Shown here: piece by piece, positions 28,471 through 41,255 of the stretch | How positions within the stretch are numbered: position 1 is the stretch's first letter | How the letters are laid out: the number at the start of each line of letters is the position of its first letter | Source: Taxillus chinensis | Lineage: Eukaryota > Streptophyta > Magnoliopsida > Santalales > Loranthaceae | Reading direction: 5' to 3' | Assembly: GCA_023512835.1 (NCBI GenBank) | Contig: CM042088.1 | Location: forward strand, 38,234,164-38,298,163 | DNA: 64,000 nt | Translations under genes and position numbers: made by a program | The notes under the pieces: generated by a model | Told to the model about the DNA's origin: nothing | The model's database searches: none | The model's input: only the letters and a program-made list of their open reading frames with translations

Positions 28471-29364
28471 GAGCATTGGCCTCAATAATTTTAGTTATAA
28501 TTTAGCTAGGGAATTAGATTTTATATATTATAGCTATTCTCATTTTACATCATGAAAAAATAAACTCAATAAATTTAGTTATTTTTATTAAAATATTAAT
28601 TTTTCATTTAATTTTTTTTAATATTTTTAACAGTTCTTCCACATCCAGTCCGTCCTCTCCCTCGAAGAACGGCCTCTCCACCTCTGGCAGGAATGCCCTC
28701 CACATCCAGTCCGTCCGCTTCGTCGACACCAGCGGCGCCACCCTCGACAGTCGCCTCTCCACCTCCGTTCGCTCCTCTCCCTCGAAGAACGGTTGTATCA
28801 CCACCACTCCCATTACTTTTACAGCTTCAAACCCTCCTCCACCACCTACCCTGAGTGCGACGTGGTGGCACAGGAAGCAGCTCCCCAGATCGGCGCTCTC
28901 CGGCCAGGAAGCAACTCCCCAGATCGGCGCTCTCCGGCATCATCCAATTTTTCCAGCCTTTCTCTGATCTCTTTCTCTTATGATCTCTCTCGTGTTGGTC
29001 CAGTACCGGCTACATCTCGATTTGTCTCCCCACGCATTATCACCTCACCCCGCCTTCGCAATTTACATATACGCCACCCAATCGCGCCTTCCACTTCCCA
29101 CGTCGTAACCAACATCAGTCTGCCGCTCGTCTAGCTCTGCGAAAAATCCAGGTATAGACCACTGCGTCCAAAAAATCAGGCGTTGATATTATTTTACTCG
29201 TAAATAATATTTGGCGTGGAGACGGGACTCAACAGATGTAGCGAGCGAAATAGGATATCACTAAAATGACTGTAGCATTATTAATTCCAGTGTAGAGTGT
29301 TTTTATATTTTTTTAGTTTAAATTTAGTTAAAATTTAGCTAAGTTGAGGCCAGTACTGGTGCTC
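28471..29364. mobile_element. PIF/Harbinger-like TIR element with GC-rich cargo
   Basis: The termini GAGCATTGGCCTCAA and (inverse) GAGCACCAGTACTGGCCTCAA are imperfect inverted repeats flanked by TAA at 28468-28470 and 29365-29367. A paralogous sequence at 29670-29710 has the two flanks joined without the element (one TAA at 29698-29700). The 500 bp centre (28630-29130) is GC-rich and unlike its surroundings, with internal duplications such as CTCCCTCGAAGAACGG (twice) and CCCCAGATCGGCGCTCTCCG (twice). This looks like captured or expanded gene-like DNA. No product recognised. Confidence 0.75.
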
Positions 29365-29990
29365 TAACGCTACAAAATACTAAAATATAATAAATAATAT
29401 GATTTAACACTTACTCATAATAAAAACACTCAAAACGCTATGAAAAAATAAATATTCATTAAATATGGTTGTCCATTTAATGGGTGAAAGATTGGTGAAT
29501 GTGAATCATAAGTAATAAAGTGATATTGTCATTACTATGGTGAAAATATTTTGTGTAATCGACTTTTGGCATCACTATGAAATTATAACCGATTGAATGG
29601 TCATGATGTTTTTTTCATGTAGTGGTCCAAGTTCGTATGATGCTTCAATTCATTTGGTTATTTTCTGATTGCCTGTAAAATATACACAAACATAATCTAA
29701 CGCTATAAAATACTAAAATATGACAAATATTATGATTTAACACTCATTTATAATAAAAACCCTCAAAATATTATTAAAAACAAATGAAAATAGAACAAAT
29801 ATATATATAAAATCTCTATATAAATTATGTTTTTGAATATGATTGTCCATTTAAGGGTTGAAAGATTGGTGAATGTGAATCATAAGTAATAAAGTGATAT
29901 TGTCATTACTATAGTGAAAATATTTTGCGCTTGTGACATCATCACGAAATCATGACTGATTAACTGATCATGATTTTTTTTCCTCATTGA
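29365..29990. repeat. Two diverged direct copies of a ~300 bp AT-rich sequence
   Basis: 29368-29600 and 29701-29990 share long blocks, for example AAAATACTAAAATAT, GAAAGATTGGTGAATGTGAA and AAAGTGATATTGTCATTACT. The left copy's upstream flank lies at 28425-28470, on the other side of the TIR element. Confidence 0.8.
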
Positions 29991-32142
29991 TTTGATATAT
30001 TATGATGTTATAATTATCCAATAATTATTCAACCCTAATTATATATGGCATTACCTTTAAAACAAATACATGCTAAGATAACAGAAAAAAAGAATGGATG
30101 AACCCAAAGAAATGAAATCAACCGTTACCCTACAATAGTTCTTTTGAGGTCAATGGTTGATTTCATTTTCTCGGTGTACATCCATTCTCTTTTTACATTA
30201 TCTTGTCATGCATTTGTTTTAAACTGTACACGAGATGCACTGAGGCGTGGTTTCCATTTTCTTAATAAATGTATTAATTAATATTAAAATGAGAATACAT
30301 TACTATTTGTTGTCTCTTGCATACATAATTTTATAATATATATAGTCGTTCCAGTTAATTTATCTTTTCCTATTCGACGAAAATATTCAAATCTTTCAAA
30401 CCATGTACGGATGCATGGTTTCTATATTTGTTGTCCAGGAACGGCCTTGGTGGTTTCTATATTTTTAAAAATATTTATTTTGTATTGTTAAATTAATTAA
30501 AGAGAAAAGTAGGAACGAGCTCATGATTTTAAATAAGAGGGTTAAATATCATTTTTTAAAAAAATATGAAAATTAAATAATATTTATATAATATTAGCAA
30601 AAGAAAAATTCTTAATACATTGATATTAATTTGCTTTTTTAAAAACATTTCAAAATAAATTAACGATTAGATATTGTGCACCTATATTAACTTGCACGTA
30701 GAATATTGTTAACAAAATTCAAAATATTAATAATTAAAAAAATAAAAAAATATTCAATCGTACAAAATACTATATTAAAATAAAATATGTAAAATAATTA
30801 TTCTTAATTTATTATAATATATTTTTCAGAGAAAATAAAATCAGTATGTATGCTTTTATATTACTAAAATAATATATATTTAATGATTAAGGGGTATCGG
30901 TGGACTACTGCAAAAAGGAAATTTCTTATTCTAAAAAAAATAGTCGGATGGAAGGAAAAACCATGGCCACCCTTGTCCCATGTAACTCCGTCTAGATAAG
31001 AATTGTAATAAAACTAACAATTATTTCTAAAATCAGTTAAATCCGCACGTTTCTAAAATATAAGCAAATTACTTACCACTTTTTAATAAAATATAGGAAA
31101 GAAAAAGGGAAAATATAGATATAAAAATTATAGTTTGGTATGAAAACTAAATTTAATTAATACGCAATCCTCAAATGAAGTGACACCAAAACAAATTATT
31201 TTCCATCTCTGTAACGGTGTCAATTCAAGTGTGTTGTCTACCGAAAATTGGGCTACAAATAACTACTATAAAAAATAATAATATTCAACTTTTTTTCTTC
31301 GAGTGTCATATTAGTCATTATCAATTTATCAGTTTATCATATATTTATTGTTTCTTTAACAATCATTAGTTTAAGTTTATAGATTTAAGATTTAAGATTT
31401 ATTTCCTTATTATTATCATAATTGGCTTTGGCCAATTTGTGCTTTGAGTGTCAAAAAGTATCAAGATGTTTGTTTTCTGTTTTTTTTTGTTGATTTGTGA
31501 TGGGTTGAATTTATATAATTAGGGATTTTGAATTTTTATTGAATAAAGCTTGAATTTTGAATTATTTTTAGAAGTATTTTAACTGTTGCTAATAATTCAT
31601 TGTTAATTTACCAATGTACTGTATCTAAAAAGTGGATATTGTTGAAAAATTGTTATAATTAGTTTGGATAAAGAATTTAGTTTGATTAAAACATTTATAT
31701 TTATTATTATTTTAATTTTAACATATTTATTTTTAAAAAAAATAATTATTTTATATTAAAGTAATAAATATAATTTTATCTTGGTCACTTAAAAGAAAAT
31801 TTTGTGAAAGGGCAGATCCAGGTGCCTAATTGATCGATTGGGAAATAAGTAAAAAATTATTAGATAGTCCACATAATTGACTCACAAGTAGTAGTAGGCC
31901 AACAAACTCTTCATCACTGCTGATATTAGAAATCTGTCTCGGATGAGTTATTTGACCTCATGCGTTTGCGTTTTATTTATTTATGATAAATGTTACATCA
32001 AATATTTTTATTTATTTATAATTAATGTTATCGGGTAATTTTTATGTAACGATTACACAATAATATCTACCATTGCACAAATATTTATTTATTTATTTAT
32101 TTTCTGAACTTTATTCAAAGTTATTTATTTTCTGATCTTCAT
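29990..32142. other. AT-rich intergenic stretch, no gene seen
   Basis: Very AT-rich with homopolymer tracts. A short member of the dispersed MITE-like family may lie at about 31980-32090. I see no coding region, RNA gene or clear transposon terminus. Confidence 0.5.
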
Positions 32143-33378
32143 TCAAAGTAACTTGCTAGCAAACACATCCGACGATGAAGGAACAGAAGCCGCCAAATGC
32201 CTCAGCTCCGCCACGCTCCTCCCAAGCTGCAAAGCCACCTTGGTTTCCAAAACTCCCCCATTCTCTCTCTTCCTCGCATCAGCCTCCTTGAGGTTGGACT
32301 CAATGTAATCCCCCATCATCCTAAACGACCCGGCCGCACTCCTATACATCTCCACCACCATTCCCACTTGGCCTCCATGCTCCGCCGCGTTCACCACCGC
32401 CGCCATACCCCCGCCCCAAACTCCGATCATCCCCGCCCCAAAACCAGCCCCGACGGCGGCACCGGCGGTGAGAAGCAGCCCCGAAATGGCCAGAAACCGG
32501 TTCACCTTCAACGCAATTGTGCCCAACCCAACATATGCCTCGTAATCATTCCTCTTTAAGATCCCCACAATCGCCTCCATCGATTCCTCCAACTCCTTGC
32601 TCCAACCATTAATATTATTATTGGAATCATCTAGTGTTCCTTCTTCATGCTCACAACCAGCTGCGACGTCGCCAACTTTCTTCTTCTTCTGATGCAGCTG
32701 GTTTGTCCACCAAACCGCGGGCTCCACCACAGCCGGGAATTTGTCCAGCATTTTGCCGCCCAGTAAGGGAAGCGGGTAAGCCCTGTCCAGCGCCAGCACC
32801 GCTTCAATGGCTTCGTCCACGTCAGTAGCGGTCGGCGTACGCGGCCCCAGCAGCATGGTCTTATTATGAAGGCGGCCATGGAGCTGCTTGAACAGCCTGG
32901 CTGCGACTCGCTGCTCCTCCGCCAGCTGCGACGGCTGGATGGTGTTCATCACCGCCAGCATTACGGCCGCCGCCAGGAACATTGCAGTGGATGTCAGCCT
33001 GAGCGAAGGCGCGTCGTTGCCGAGTCCAGCGATGGCGGCGGCGGAGAGGGTGATCGCGTTGATGGACGTGAGGAGGAGGTGGTTCCAGCTGTCGCGCTGC
33101 TTGCCCACGTCCCTGTGCACCTCCACTCGGTCACGCACGTCGTCCAGGATGGCTTCAAGCTGGGCAGTCACCACCCCAGGGTCACCGTCACCCACCGTAA
33201 TTTCATTTCTTGCCGCCTCTATGAACATCACCGGGCGTGTAGGTTTGGGCATGCAAGGCTTCAGAATAGCTGGGTGATCATATGGGCGGAGTTTGTGGAT
33301 ATTGATGATTTTTCTCTGGGTGCGAAGAGAGCGCACATTGGAGTTGGAGAAGGCCAACCAACCCTGAAGAGTTGCCAT
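32143..33378 (-). CDS. At4g22030-like protein (family annotated 'probable F-box')
   Basis: Single-exon 411-residue protein. The conserved block from about residue 70 to 230 (AILDDVRDRVEVHRDVGKQR, SWNHLLLTSINAITL, NTIQPSQLAEEQR, ALDRAYPLPLLGGKMLDKFP, VEPAVWW) is typical of the plant family that Arabidopsis annotation calls 'probable F-box protein At4g22030'. I do not see an obvious F-box. Hydrophobic segments lie near residues 108-122, 130-147 and 293-325 (a Gly/Ala-rich stretch). The N-terminus (about 45 residues, Ser/Arg/Asn-rich, few acidic) could be an organelle transit peptide. Function is not known. Homologues are usually longer, so the shorter length may be a lineage trait. It is the intact member of a tandem pair with 39403-40684 in the same orientation. 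An AT microsatellite lies about 80 bp upstream of the start. Confidence 0.85.
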   Translation of the reverse strand: MATLQGWLAFSNSNVRSLRTQRKIINIHKLRPYDHPAILKPCMPKPTRPVMFIEAARNEITVGDGDPGVVTAQLEAILDDVRDRVEVHRDVGKQRDSWNHLLLTSINAITLSAAAIAGLGNDAPSLRLTSTAMFLAAAVMLAVMNTIQPSQLAEEQRVAARLFKQLHGRLHNKTMLLGPRTPTATDVDEAIEAVLALDRAYPLPLLGGKMLDKFPAVVEPAVWWTNQLHQKKKKVGDVAAGCEHEEGTLDDSNNNINGWSKELEESMEAIVGILKRNDYEAYVGLGTIALKVNRFLAISGLLLTAGAAVGAGFGAGMIGVWGGGMAAVVNAAEHGGQVGMVVEMYRSAAGSFRMMGDYIESNLKEADARKRENGGVLETKVALQLGRSVAELRHLAASVPSSSDVFASKLL

Positions 33379-33454
33379 TAGTTAGTTATTGCGCCTTTCC
33401 TTCGATCGACCTCGTACGTCGTCAATTAATAATCACTCACGGCGTTGGCATCCC

Positions 33455-33458
<4 letters not shown>

Positions 33459-33511
<53 letters not shown>
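33459..33511. repeat. (AT)n microsatellite in the promoter or leader of the 32143-33378 gene
   Basis: Pure AT run of about 53 bases, beginning about 80 bp upstream of the start codon at 33378. Confidence 0.95.
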
Positions 33512-33514
<3 letters not shown>

Positions 33515-33519
33515 CAACA

Positions 33520-35097
33520 AGATTAGATTTTACATTGTTACACGTTTCTCGAGACAGAATGACTCTTGTTTTTAATCAAAATGTTTATTATATTATATTA
33601 TTTTTATGTAATTTAAAAACTCAAAAATATTTGTTAACCGACCAAATTTTAAAATATTACTCTAATATATTTTTCATTATTCATCCTACATTTCAAAAAT
33701 ATGTAGGTACTTGTATTTGTAAATCGTGACTACGTGATATTTATATTATATAATAGTATTTTTTTTAATAAAAATATTAATAATAAATAATAAATATTAT
33801 TTCAATAAAACTAAAAAACATTAAAATTAAAATTATAAAATAACTCTCCACCCCATATATGAAAAAAAACGAAAAAAAATTATACTTATAGTATCATTGT
33901 AAAATCATGTCTAATTGGACCGGCATAATTTTCTTTGTATCTAGTATGGTATCACGTTATTTAATAAAAAATTATCGAGTACGTAAAATTACTTTAAAAA
34001 AAATAAGAAGTGTGTTTAAGATCATTACTAACTGCGGCTTCCCCATACTAATTGAAAAAAAAAACCATGTACTATGATTTTACCATTTTCGATGCAACAC
34101 ACCGTAACTTATATCTTTCCTTAAAGAACGGGTAAATGGTTTATTTGTAATATTTTACTATATTTTTAATGATCCGGACGGACCTGGCGTGTCTTCTTAA
34201 AATTCTCCTAAACAACTATATATATCTTACGTATCTGATATTACATAAGAAATTAGACTACCGCCAGTGCTTCACACTTTGACAGGAAAATGGACTTTCT
34301 CAATTTGAGAATAAATAAATAAGGGTATTCCTTTTACTTTTGCTTAAGGAGCGCTCTGAATGTTGTACGTTCTAAGAACATCTCGACTAGGTTCCTATAA
34401 CCGAACTCCACAATATTATTCTAAAACACTTTTTTTTTTTATAAAATATGCTTTTTAAAGAATTATTATTTATTTTTTACATAATATTATATTATTTTTA
34501 TAAATTTTTTATTAATAAAAATAAAGAGAGAAATATTATTTTAATAAAATAAAATATAATTTTAAAATTAAAATTGTAAACCAATTTTTCGCTTTTAAGT
34601 TCAGCTCAAAATTAATTTTTAAATTGAATATATGTATCATGTCTATAAAATTTTATGGTAATTTAACGATTACTTTGTGCATAAAATCAATTAAAAAAAA
34701 TCTAAATTAAAATAATTTAATTTTAATTTATATTAATTTAATTTTTTTCTAATTAAATTTATACATAAATTTATCATTCGATTACCGTAAAATTTTACAA
34801 CATGTTACCTAATATATGAATATTTAATATAACTTCTAAAAGACATATTAACTTAATATTGAAATTACCCAAATTATCATGAATTCACGATGATAATCTG
34901 AAAACTCATTTGTTCAATTCCACTATAAATTTAAATTTTTAAAAACCAGTGTCTATAATTTTTAAATTATTAATTTTGTTCAAGAGACTCTTCCACCTTC
35001 TATGCAAGATTTAAATTAGAATTGTAATTTAGAATGCTCTAACGTTGAGATATTTAATCACGATTTGAAGTTTAATTGACATTCTAAGAGCATCTGT
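33520..35097. other. AT-rich intergenic stretch
   Basis: No gene seen. 34376-35039 may be a further MITE, with ends GAACAT... and ...ATGCTC and flanking TAA at 34373-34375 (TAA) and 35040-35042 (TAA), but the inverted repeats are weak. Confidence 0.4.
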
Positions 35098-36471
35098 AAA
35101 ATTATTCTATATTTTATTTCTTTTTTTTTTTTTACGTGTAAAAAAAAATTCAAATGTGAAAATTTATTTTTTAAATTTAAATTTTATATGTATTTTTATT
35201 AAAATAATATTTGTATTGGTTCCCTTCCTTCCCAATCCAAACCGTAAGCCTTACAACACCGTCGTCGCCGCTCTCACTCATCCAGATCTGGTTGGAGTTG
35301 CTGGGTCGGCAATCGGGAAGAAGGGCGTGTCCGCCACGGACCTCGCACGCCGTTGCGCCACCTGCTCCTTTCGCCGCGGAGAAAAAGCCAACGACGACGA
35401 CAGGTCTTCGGTCCCCAGCAGCGTCGAGGATAGCCTAAGCCACGATCGTAACGAGGGTCGTCGTCCGAGGTAAGAAATCGTCTTCTGCTGCTTCAAATTC
35501 TAGGAGGTTGCTGCTCCCCAGGGATGGTGCTGTTACTCCCTCCTTCCATGGCTCTAGCGTTGATGAGCCAAGACGACTCAACGGTGAAAAATGCTATGTC
35601 CCGCTCGTGACGGTTAAAAGAAACGTCAACGTTTTTGCACAAAATTAATGAGCAAAAACGTCACCACACGTGATCCCTCTCGATATCCCTGACGCACTCC
35701 CTCTCCAAGTTCGACCGATATCGCCAGCTGCTTTGATCTACTCTGTTTGCACATTCTTCAAACTACCAAAGTGTATGAGCAAGTTGCCGAAGGAGAACAC
35801 TTTGTGATTCCTGGTCTCCCCCATCAACTCGAGTTTACTAGGCTGCAGCTTCCTTCCACGCAGGTTGCGTGACGGATCTGAAACTTGGCCTCTGTTTGCA
35901 GAACAGTTTTCAATGAAAAAGTGGTGGTGGACCTCGACGGTGGTCGGAGGCGTGGATTGATGGATTGGTTTTTTCGGTCGATTCGTCCGTCACCGAGCCC
36001 GAGGGAACCGCGATAAGGAAGGAAGCGGCAGCAACCCGCTTGGACTGAGCCGATGTTGGGCGAGGGAATGAGCAAGAGGGATTTGGAGGGTGCCAACGGG
36101 ATGGGAGTGCACGTACGGTAAGAGAGAAGAGGTGGAAGATCCTCCCCTTCAACCGGGCGGAAGGAGACGGCATGGGATCTGGTCATGGGTCAGGCGTATC
36201 GAGGGAGCTCATACTCATATGTGCGTGTGTAGATTCATGGCTTTTTTTTGTTCTCATTAATTTTGTTTTAACCCAGAGAGGACTGTAGCGTTTTTTACCG
36301 TCCGGACTCAGAATCGGCGAGCTTGATTGACCAGTCCGAAGCTACAAAGGAGAGAGACGAGGAGAGAGAAACTCATAAGAAAATAATAAAATAACAATTG
36401 AATAATAAATAGTGACTAATGTAAAGAGTTATTGTGTCATTTTTTAGATATATAAATTTAAAGTTTTGCTC
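35098..36471. mobile_element. Possible GC-rich TIR element
   Basis: An abrupt GC-rich island (35215-36240) in AT-rich DNA, bracketed by TAAGAGCATCTG at 35095 and TTTTGCTCTC at 36465, recalling the GAGCA/TGCTC ends of the family at 28471 and 53536. Target duplication is not convincing. Open frames in the island have no recognised domain. A splice-donor-like AGGTAAGAAAT at about 35469 could be the end of a captured exon. Confidence 0.35.
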
Positions 36472-39402
36472 TCTATATTTAAATAATAAATATATTGTAG
36501 TGAATTTAATATATAAAATTTTTAAAAACATATATGACAGGTCTTTAAAAATTAAAATTTATACTAGAAAATAATAAATAACATAGATAAGGATGTATAT
36601 GGGAGCAAAAATATTTTATGTAATTAGCTCGCGGCATCACCACGAAATCGTGGTCGGTTGAATGGTCATAATTTTTTTCTTTTCCTATTCGGATGATCTC
36701 GTATACTGACACATCATCATGATTACCTAAAAGTTACTAAATTCTTATTATATGTAGCATGAGAGCATATAAAAAAAAAACGAGAGATATAAAACAAGAC
36801 AGTAACACTAAAAGTTCTAACAATTTTTTTTTGTTATAGTTACAAAATAAAAATATAAAAATAGAATAATTACTATTTTTTTAAATGACTGAATCTTTAA
36901 TTCATAGCATCTCTGTGTGTGTGCGAACGAAAATTGTGTTCATCTTATTTTGTTCATATTTTTGTAATTATTTTATGATTTAAAAAAAATTACCTATTAA
37001 ATGAGTCACCAATAAAGTTAGCTATCAGTTTTTAAAATATTTAGCTACTATAAATAGTTTACTCATTAAACTAACATATTAAATAATTTACTTACTATAA
37101 ATATGAAAGAGGGTTATGATGCTTCCAAATAAATAATATTTTTAATTATGAATAATACGGTAGTTAATTCTCTCAAACAATTTTAAACAAATTATAAAAT
37201 GGTTGTAAAGTAGAAAAAGAAGAAATATAAAAGATGGGGGATTTGTTTGTAGATTTAAAACAAAAAGAAATATGCCAGAAAATAACTTTTAAAAATTAAT
37301 TAAGAGAATATTGCCACTTCAATTATTTATCTATTACTATCCTCTGATGATTAAATAATTTATTCGTGGCCTCACAATTATTTATAATCGATCCCTACGA
37401 AAAAAAATCCCTATGATTATAAACAAGATTACTAATGAACTCAATGATTTTTTCTTAAACCAATTTTGCGAACCAGGGTAACCCTCTACTCTCCATTCGT
37501 TGCTTTGTGTGTGATAAACAAATAGATATGCAGGCCCATTTGCAATGTGTGATATAGGCCCAAACATCTTTAGAATCTAAGTCCAAGCTAAGTACAACCC
37601 ACTCTCTTAATTTATTTAGCCCATAAGCTTACTTAAAAAAACTTTGAAAAACTAAAAACTAAAAAGGGTTTTTAAAAATATTATTATTTTACTAAAACAA
37701 TAATTGTTAAAAAACAAACGGACAAAAAAACTAAAATATAATAACAAAAGAAGAAAAAGGCAGAAAAAATGTGATTAGAATTGTGAAAAAAACTTTTTTT
37801 ACATACTTTCCTTTAAAAACGCATCGAAAACTAAAAATGGTTTAGTCTATAAATTTTAGGTCCTAGTTACTAAGAGATCAAACCTCTTATGCTTGTATCC
37901 TAATTAGTTTGACTTATAATAATTGTTGCAAGGGTTTAACAGTTATGTTAATGACTTTATTCATTACTTTCTTCATTGAAAAAAAGTTGTTTAGAATGTT
38001 TTAAAATATTTTGCAAAGGCGGTCTAAAATTTTATTTTCCAAAAATATTTTTATTTCATTATTAAACTCTTGCCGCAAAGAGTATGATGGTTATATAGGT
38101 TTTAACTATTCACTAGTTTTTTAAAAAATAGCTCTCAATGTATTATGAATACTTTAATTATGAATTAGTTGGTTAAGAATACCCTATTCCCTAGTTTTTT
38201 AAAAACTGAGCGACTACATCTCCCAAACTTTCATGAATATTCTAATTATGAATTAGTTGGTTATGGGTGATTTGTCTTAGAAGATTGGGATGACCCATTC
38301 CATGACCTTTCTATGAAGCAACCGAGGAATTTTGTATAATGAGAATAAGACTTAAGTAACTTTAATCTTCTATATTTTCTTGAGAATTCCATAACCATTG
38401 CACCGTAATTTTAGTTTATTGTATAAAATACCAAATCCTTTAATTAGAAAACCAAATAAACCTATTGTTTTAAAAATAGTTGCCAATTTTGGCATCATGG
38501 GGTGCTAATCCTTTTTCATGTGTAAGTATACTCTTAAACTTAATAGATATTTTCTTTTACTACCTAATGGCCATCCACACATTTTTGGAATATTTATGAT
38601 TGGGTGTATCAAATTTTTGACATTTTTAATATTGTGACTTGTTATTGTACCTTAAATATATTATGTTAAAAAATTATTATTCAATATCATTTAAGTTATT
38701 ATTAGCAAATTAAAGTTAGATAACAATTTAAATCATGCATTATATATATTTTATTATAAATGTGTTTATTTAGCTTGAAATTCTTTGTTATTTTAAAATT
38801 ATATATTGGTCATGATAACTTATTATATCACTTGAATTTAATAATTTTTTAATAATATTAACAACGAAGATATATGATTTTGTCTTTTAAGTCCTTAAAA
38901 CATTGCAATCAAAATTTATATTTTTAAATTTAAATATATGTCTTATTATTTGTTTACAATTATTGTGAGATAATGTTTTAAAAAAATTGCTCGGTAACTC
39001 TTATGATAATGTGAACAGTCGTATTTTTTTTAATTAATTTTATCTGTACTTTTCTTTTATGATTTGGTATGTTATTATATTGGCATAGTTATATATCAAT
39101 AACGCAACTCAAGTAATAGATAGCATTACTCTAAATGTTTAAATTTATATTTGATTCTAAATTAATATAATAAAAATGTGCTATGATTATTATTATGCCG
39201 CAAAAAGGTGACAATAAACTAATATAATAAAAATGTGCTATAATAAGTATATATATGGCCACTGAGAGTCTGAGAGGTGATAATAAAACGAATAAGTTTT
39301 TGAAGTGAAATATTTTAATAAAATAAAAATCCTGGGACTGGGACTGTTTTGTTTGTTTTAATGAAATAAAATTTCCAAACCGTTCTGTTTTTTTTTTTGT
39401 TT
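36472..39402. other. AT-rich intergenic stretch
   Basis: No gene supported. 36605-36770 holds a member of the dispersed repeat family (CGCGGCATCACCACGAAATC and onward). Short direct repeats such as CTAGTTTTTTAAAAA and GAATTAGTTGGTTA occur twice near 38110-38270. The rest is low complexity. Confidence 0.5.
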
Positions 39403-40684
39403 TCAAAATAACATGCTAGCATACTCTTCCGATGATGAAGAAACAGAAGCCGCCAAATGTCTCAGCTCTGACACGCTCCTCCCAAGCTGCAAAGCCACCT
39501 TCATTTCCAAAACTCCCCCATTCTGTCTCTTCCTTGCATCAGCTTCCTTGAGGTTAGACTCAATATAATCCTCCAACATCCTAAAAGACCCGGCCGCACT
39601 CCTATACATCTCCACCACCATTCCCACTTGGCCTCCATGCTCCACCGTGTTCACGATGCTCGCCATGGCCCCCGCAAAAGCTCCCATAACCCCATCCCCA
39701 AAAGCCGACCCAACCGCTGCAACCGCGGTGAGCAACGGCCCAGAAATGGCCAATACCTTGTTCACTTTCAACGCAGTTGTCACCAACTCTATATATGCCG
39801 CGTAATCCTTCCTTTTTAAAACACCGAGAATCGCCTCCATCTCTTCTTCCAACTCTTTGCTCCAGCCATTGATGTTGACGTTGCCAATTTCATTTTCTTT
39901 GGATTGGTAAGTGATGGGGGAGACTCGAACCTGCCTCTGCTTGATCATGGAGAGACCCGGACTTATTATAATTGTGAGGATGCTGTATCCACCAAACCGT
40001 GGGCTCCACCACATCCGGGAATTTGTCCAGCATTTTGCCGCCCAGTAAAGGAAGCGGGTAGGCCCTGTCCAGCGCCAGCACCGCTTCAATGGCTTCGTCC
40101 ACGTCTGTAGCGGTCGGGGTACGAGGCCCCAGCAGCATGGTCTTATTATGAAGGCGGCCATGGAGCTGCTTGAACAGCCTGGCTGCGACTCGCTGCTCCT
40201 CCGCCAGCTGCGACGGCTGGATGGTGTTCATCACCGCCAGCAGTCCAGCCACCGCCAGGAACATTGCAGTGGATGCCAGCCTGAGCGAAGGCGCGTCGTT
40301 GCCGAGTCCGGCGATGGCGGCGGCGGAGAGGGTGATCGCGTTGATGGACGTGAGGAGGAGGTGGTTCCAGCTGTCGCGCTGCTTGCCCACGTCCCTGTGC
40401 ACCTCCACTCGGTCACCAACCTCCTCGAGGATAGCTTCAAGCTTGGCGAACACCAGGGGGGAGATTGACGCATGTTCATCATCACCATCATCAGACGCTT
40501 TCTGTTTTCCGGCGTCTTTGGACAACGGGCGTCTAGTTTCTGGAATGCTTGACTTCAGAGCGGCTTTAATGTTTGGGCGGAGCTTCTGAATGTTAATGTT
40601 TGCGTGGATGTTGTTTTTCCTTTGGACGCCAAGAGAGTGCGAATTGGAGAAGGCCCACCAACCTTGAAGTTGAAGAGTTGCCAT
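39403..40684 (-). pseudogene. Second At4g22030-like gene copy, frame changed in the linker
   Basis: The N-terminal half (start 40684, frame open to 39890) matches the neighbour at 32143-33378 almost residue for residue through VEPTVWW. The C-terminal half (from about 39895 down to the stop at 39403) matches in a different frame, from NINGWSKELEE to the end. The two are joined by about 90 bp at 39900-39988 with no counterpart in the intact copy. It contains GGTTCGAGTCT, like a tRNA-type B box. Either it is a small insertion that kills the frame or an intron; I could not find donor and acceptor sites that restore a good reading, so pseudogene is favoured. A (CT)n run at 40694-40717 lies just upstream of the start. 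Confidence 0.65.
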
Positions 40685-40693
40685 TGCTGCGTC

Positions 40694-40717
40694 CCTCTCT
40701 CTCTCTCTCTCTCTCTG
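40694..40717. repeat. (CT)n run upstream of the second At4g22030-like copy
   Basis: CT dinucleotide run within 35 bp of the ATG, a common plant leader or core-promoter feature. Confidence 0.85.
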
Positions 40718-41255
40718 GGCTTGTACGTCGTTAATGACTAGTTATTGGCTTCGTCTGTATGTGTGTATATGTTTATATATAAATCAACAAACATAAAATA
40801 GGAACATGCTGCGAAAGAGGAGGGCATGGAGAGACAAATATATGTCTATGCTGGCCATTGCCATGAGGGCAAACCGTTAGACTCGTATAACATGGTCAAG
40901 GTTTGAAAATGGACGTGTATGAGTAATATTTGAATGAGTTATTCATTAGTCAAAAATTTAACCTCATCGTCACCGATCTAATTCACATATATATTTATAA
41001 TAGACGTTTTTGAACCGAGACCCATCAAGCTTATTATGAATCAATGGTGTTGGTGGCCCGCGGCCTCAGGCAGCACAGCGGCTATTGACTTTCAACGATT
41101 ATAAATCAAAGTAAAAGCTTGAAATGGCCAATGCAGGCGCGCGGTACTCGTTAAAATGTCAAAGTTATTTTGTATGTTAAGATTTCGCTCGCCCATTTTT
41201 TCCCTTTTTAAATAAAATTAACGAATAATAATAATAATAATGCTACATATAATTT

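Noticed and set aside
29600..29624. CACTA right end (…CATGTAGTG)
   Set aside because: No matching CACTACATG left end or 3 bp duplication found in the window.
32197..33381. Several + strand open frames opposite the At4g22030-like gene
   Set aside because: Antisense shadows of a GC-rich coding exon; the same shadows recur opposite the paralogue at 39.4-40.7 kb.
39900..39988. tRNA gene, because of GGTTCGAGTCT
   Set aside because: No A box, no cloverleaf and no acceptor stem; at most a fragment of a tRNA-derived repeat.
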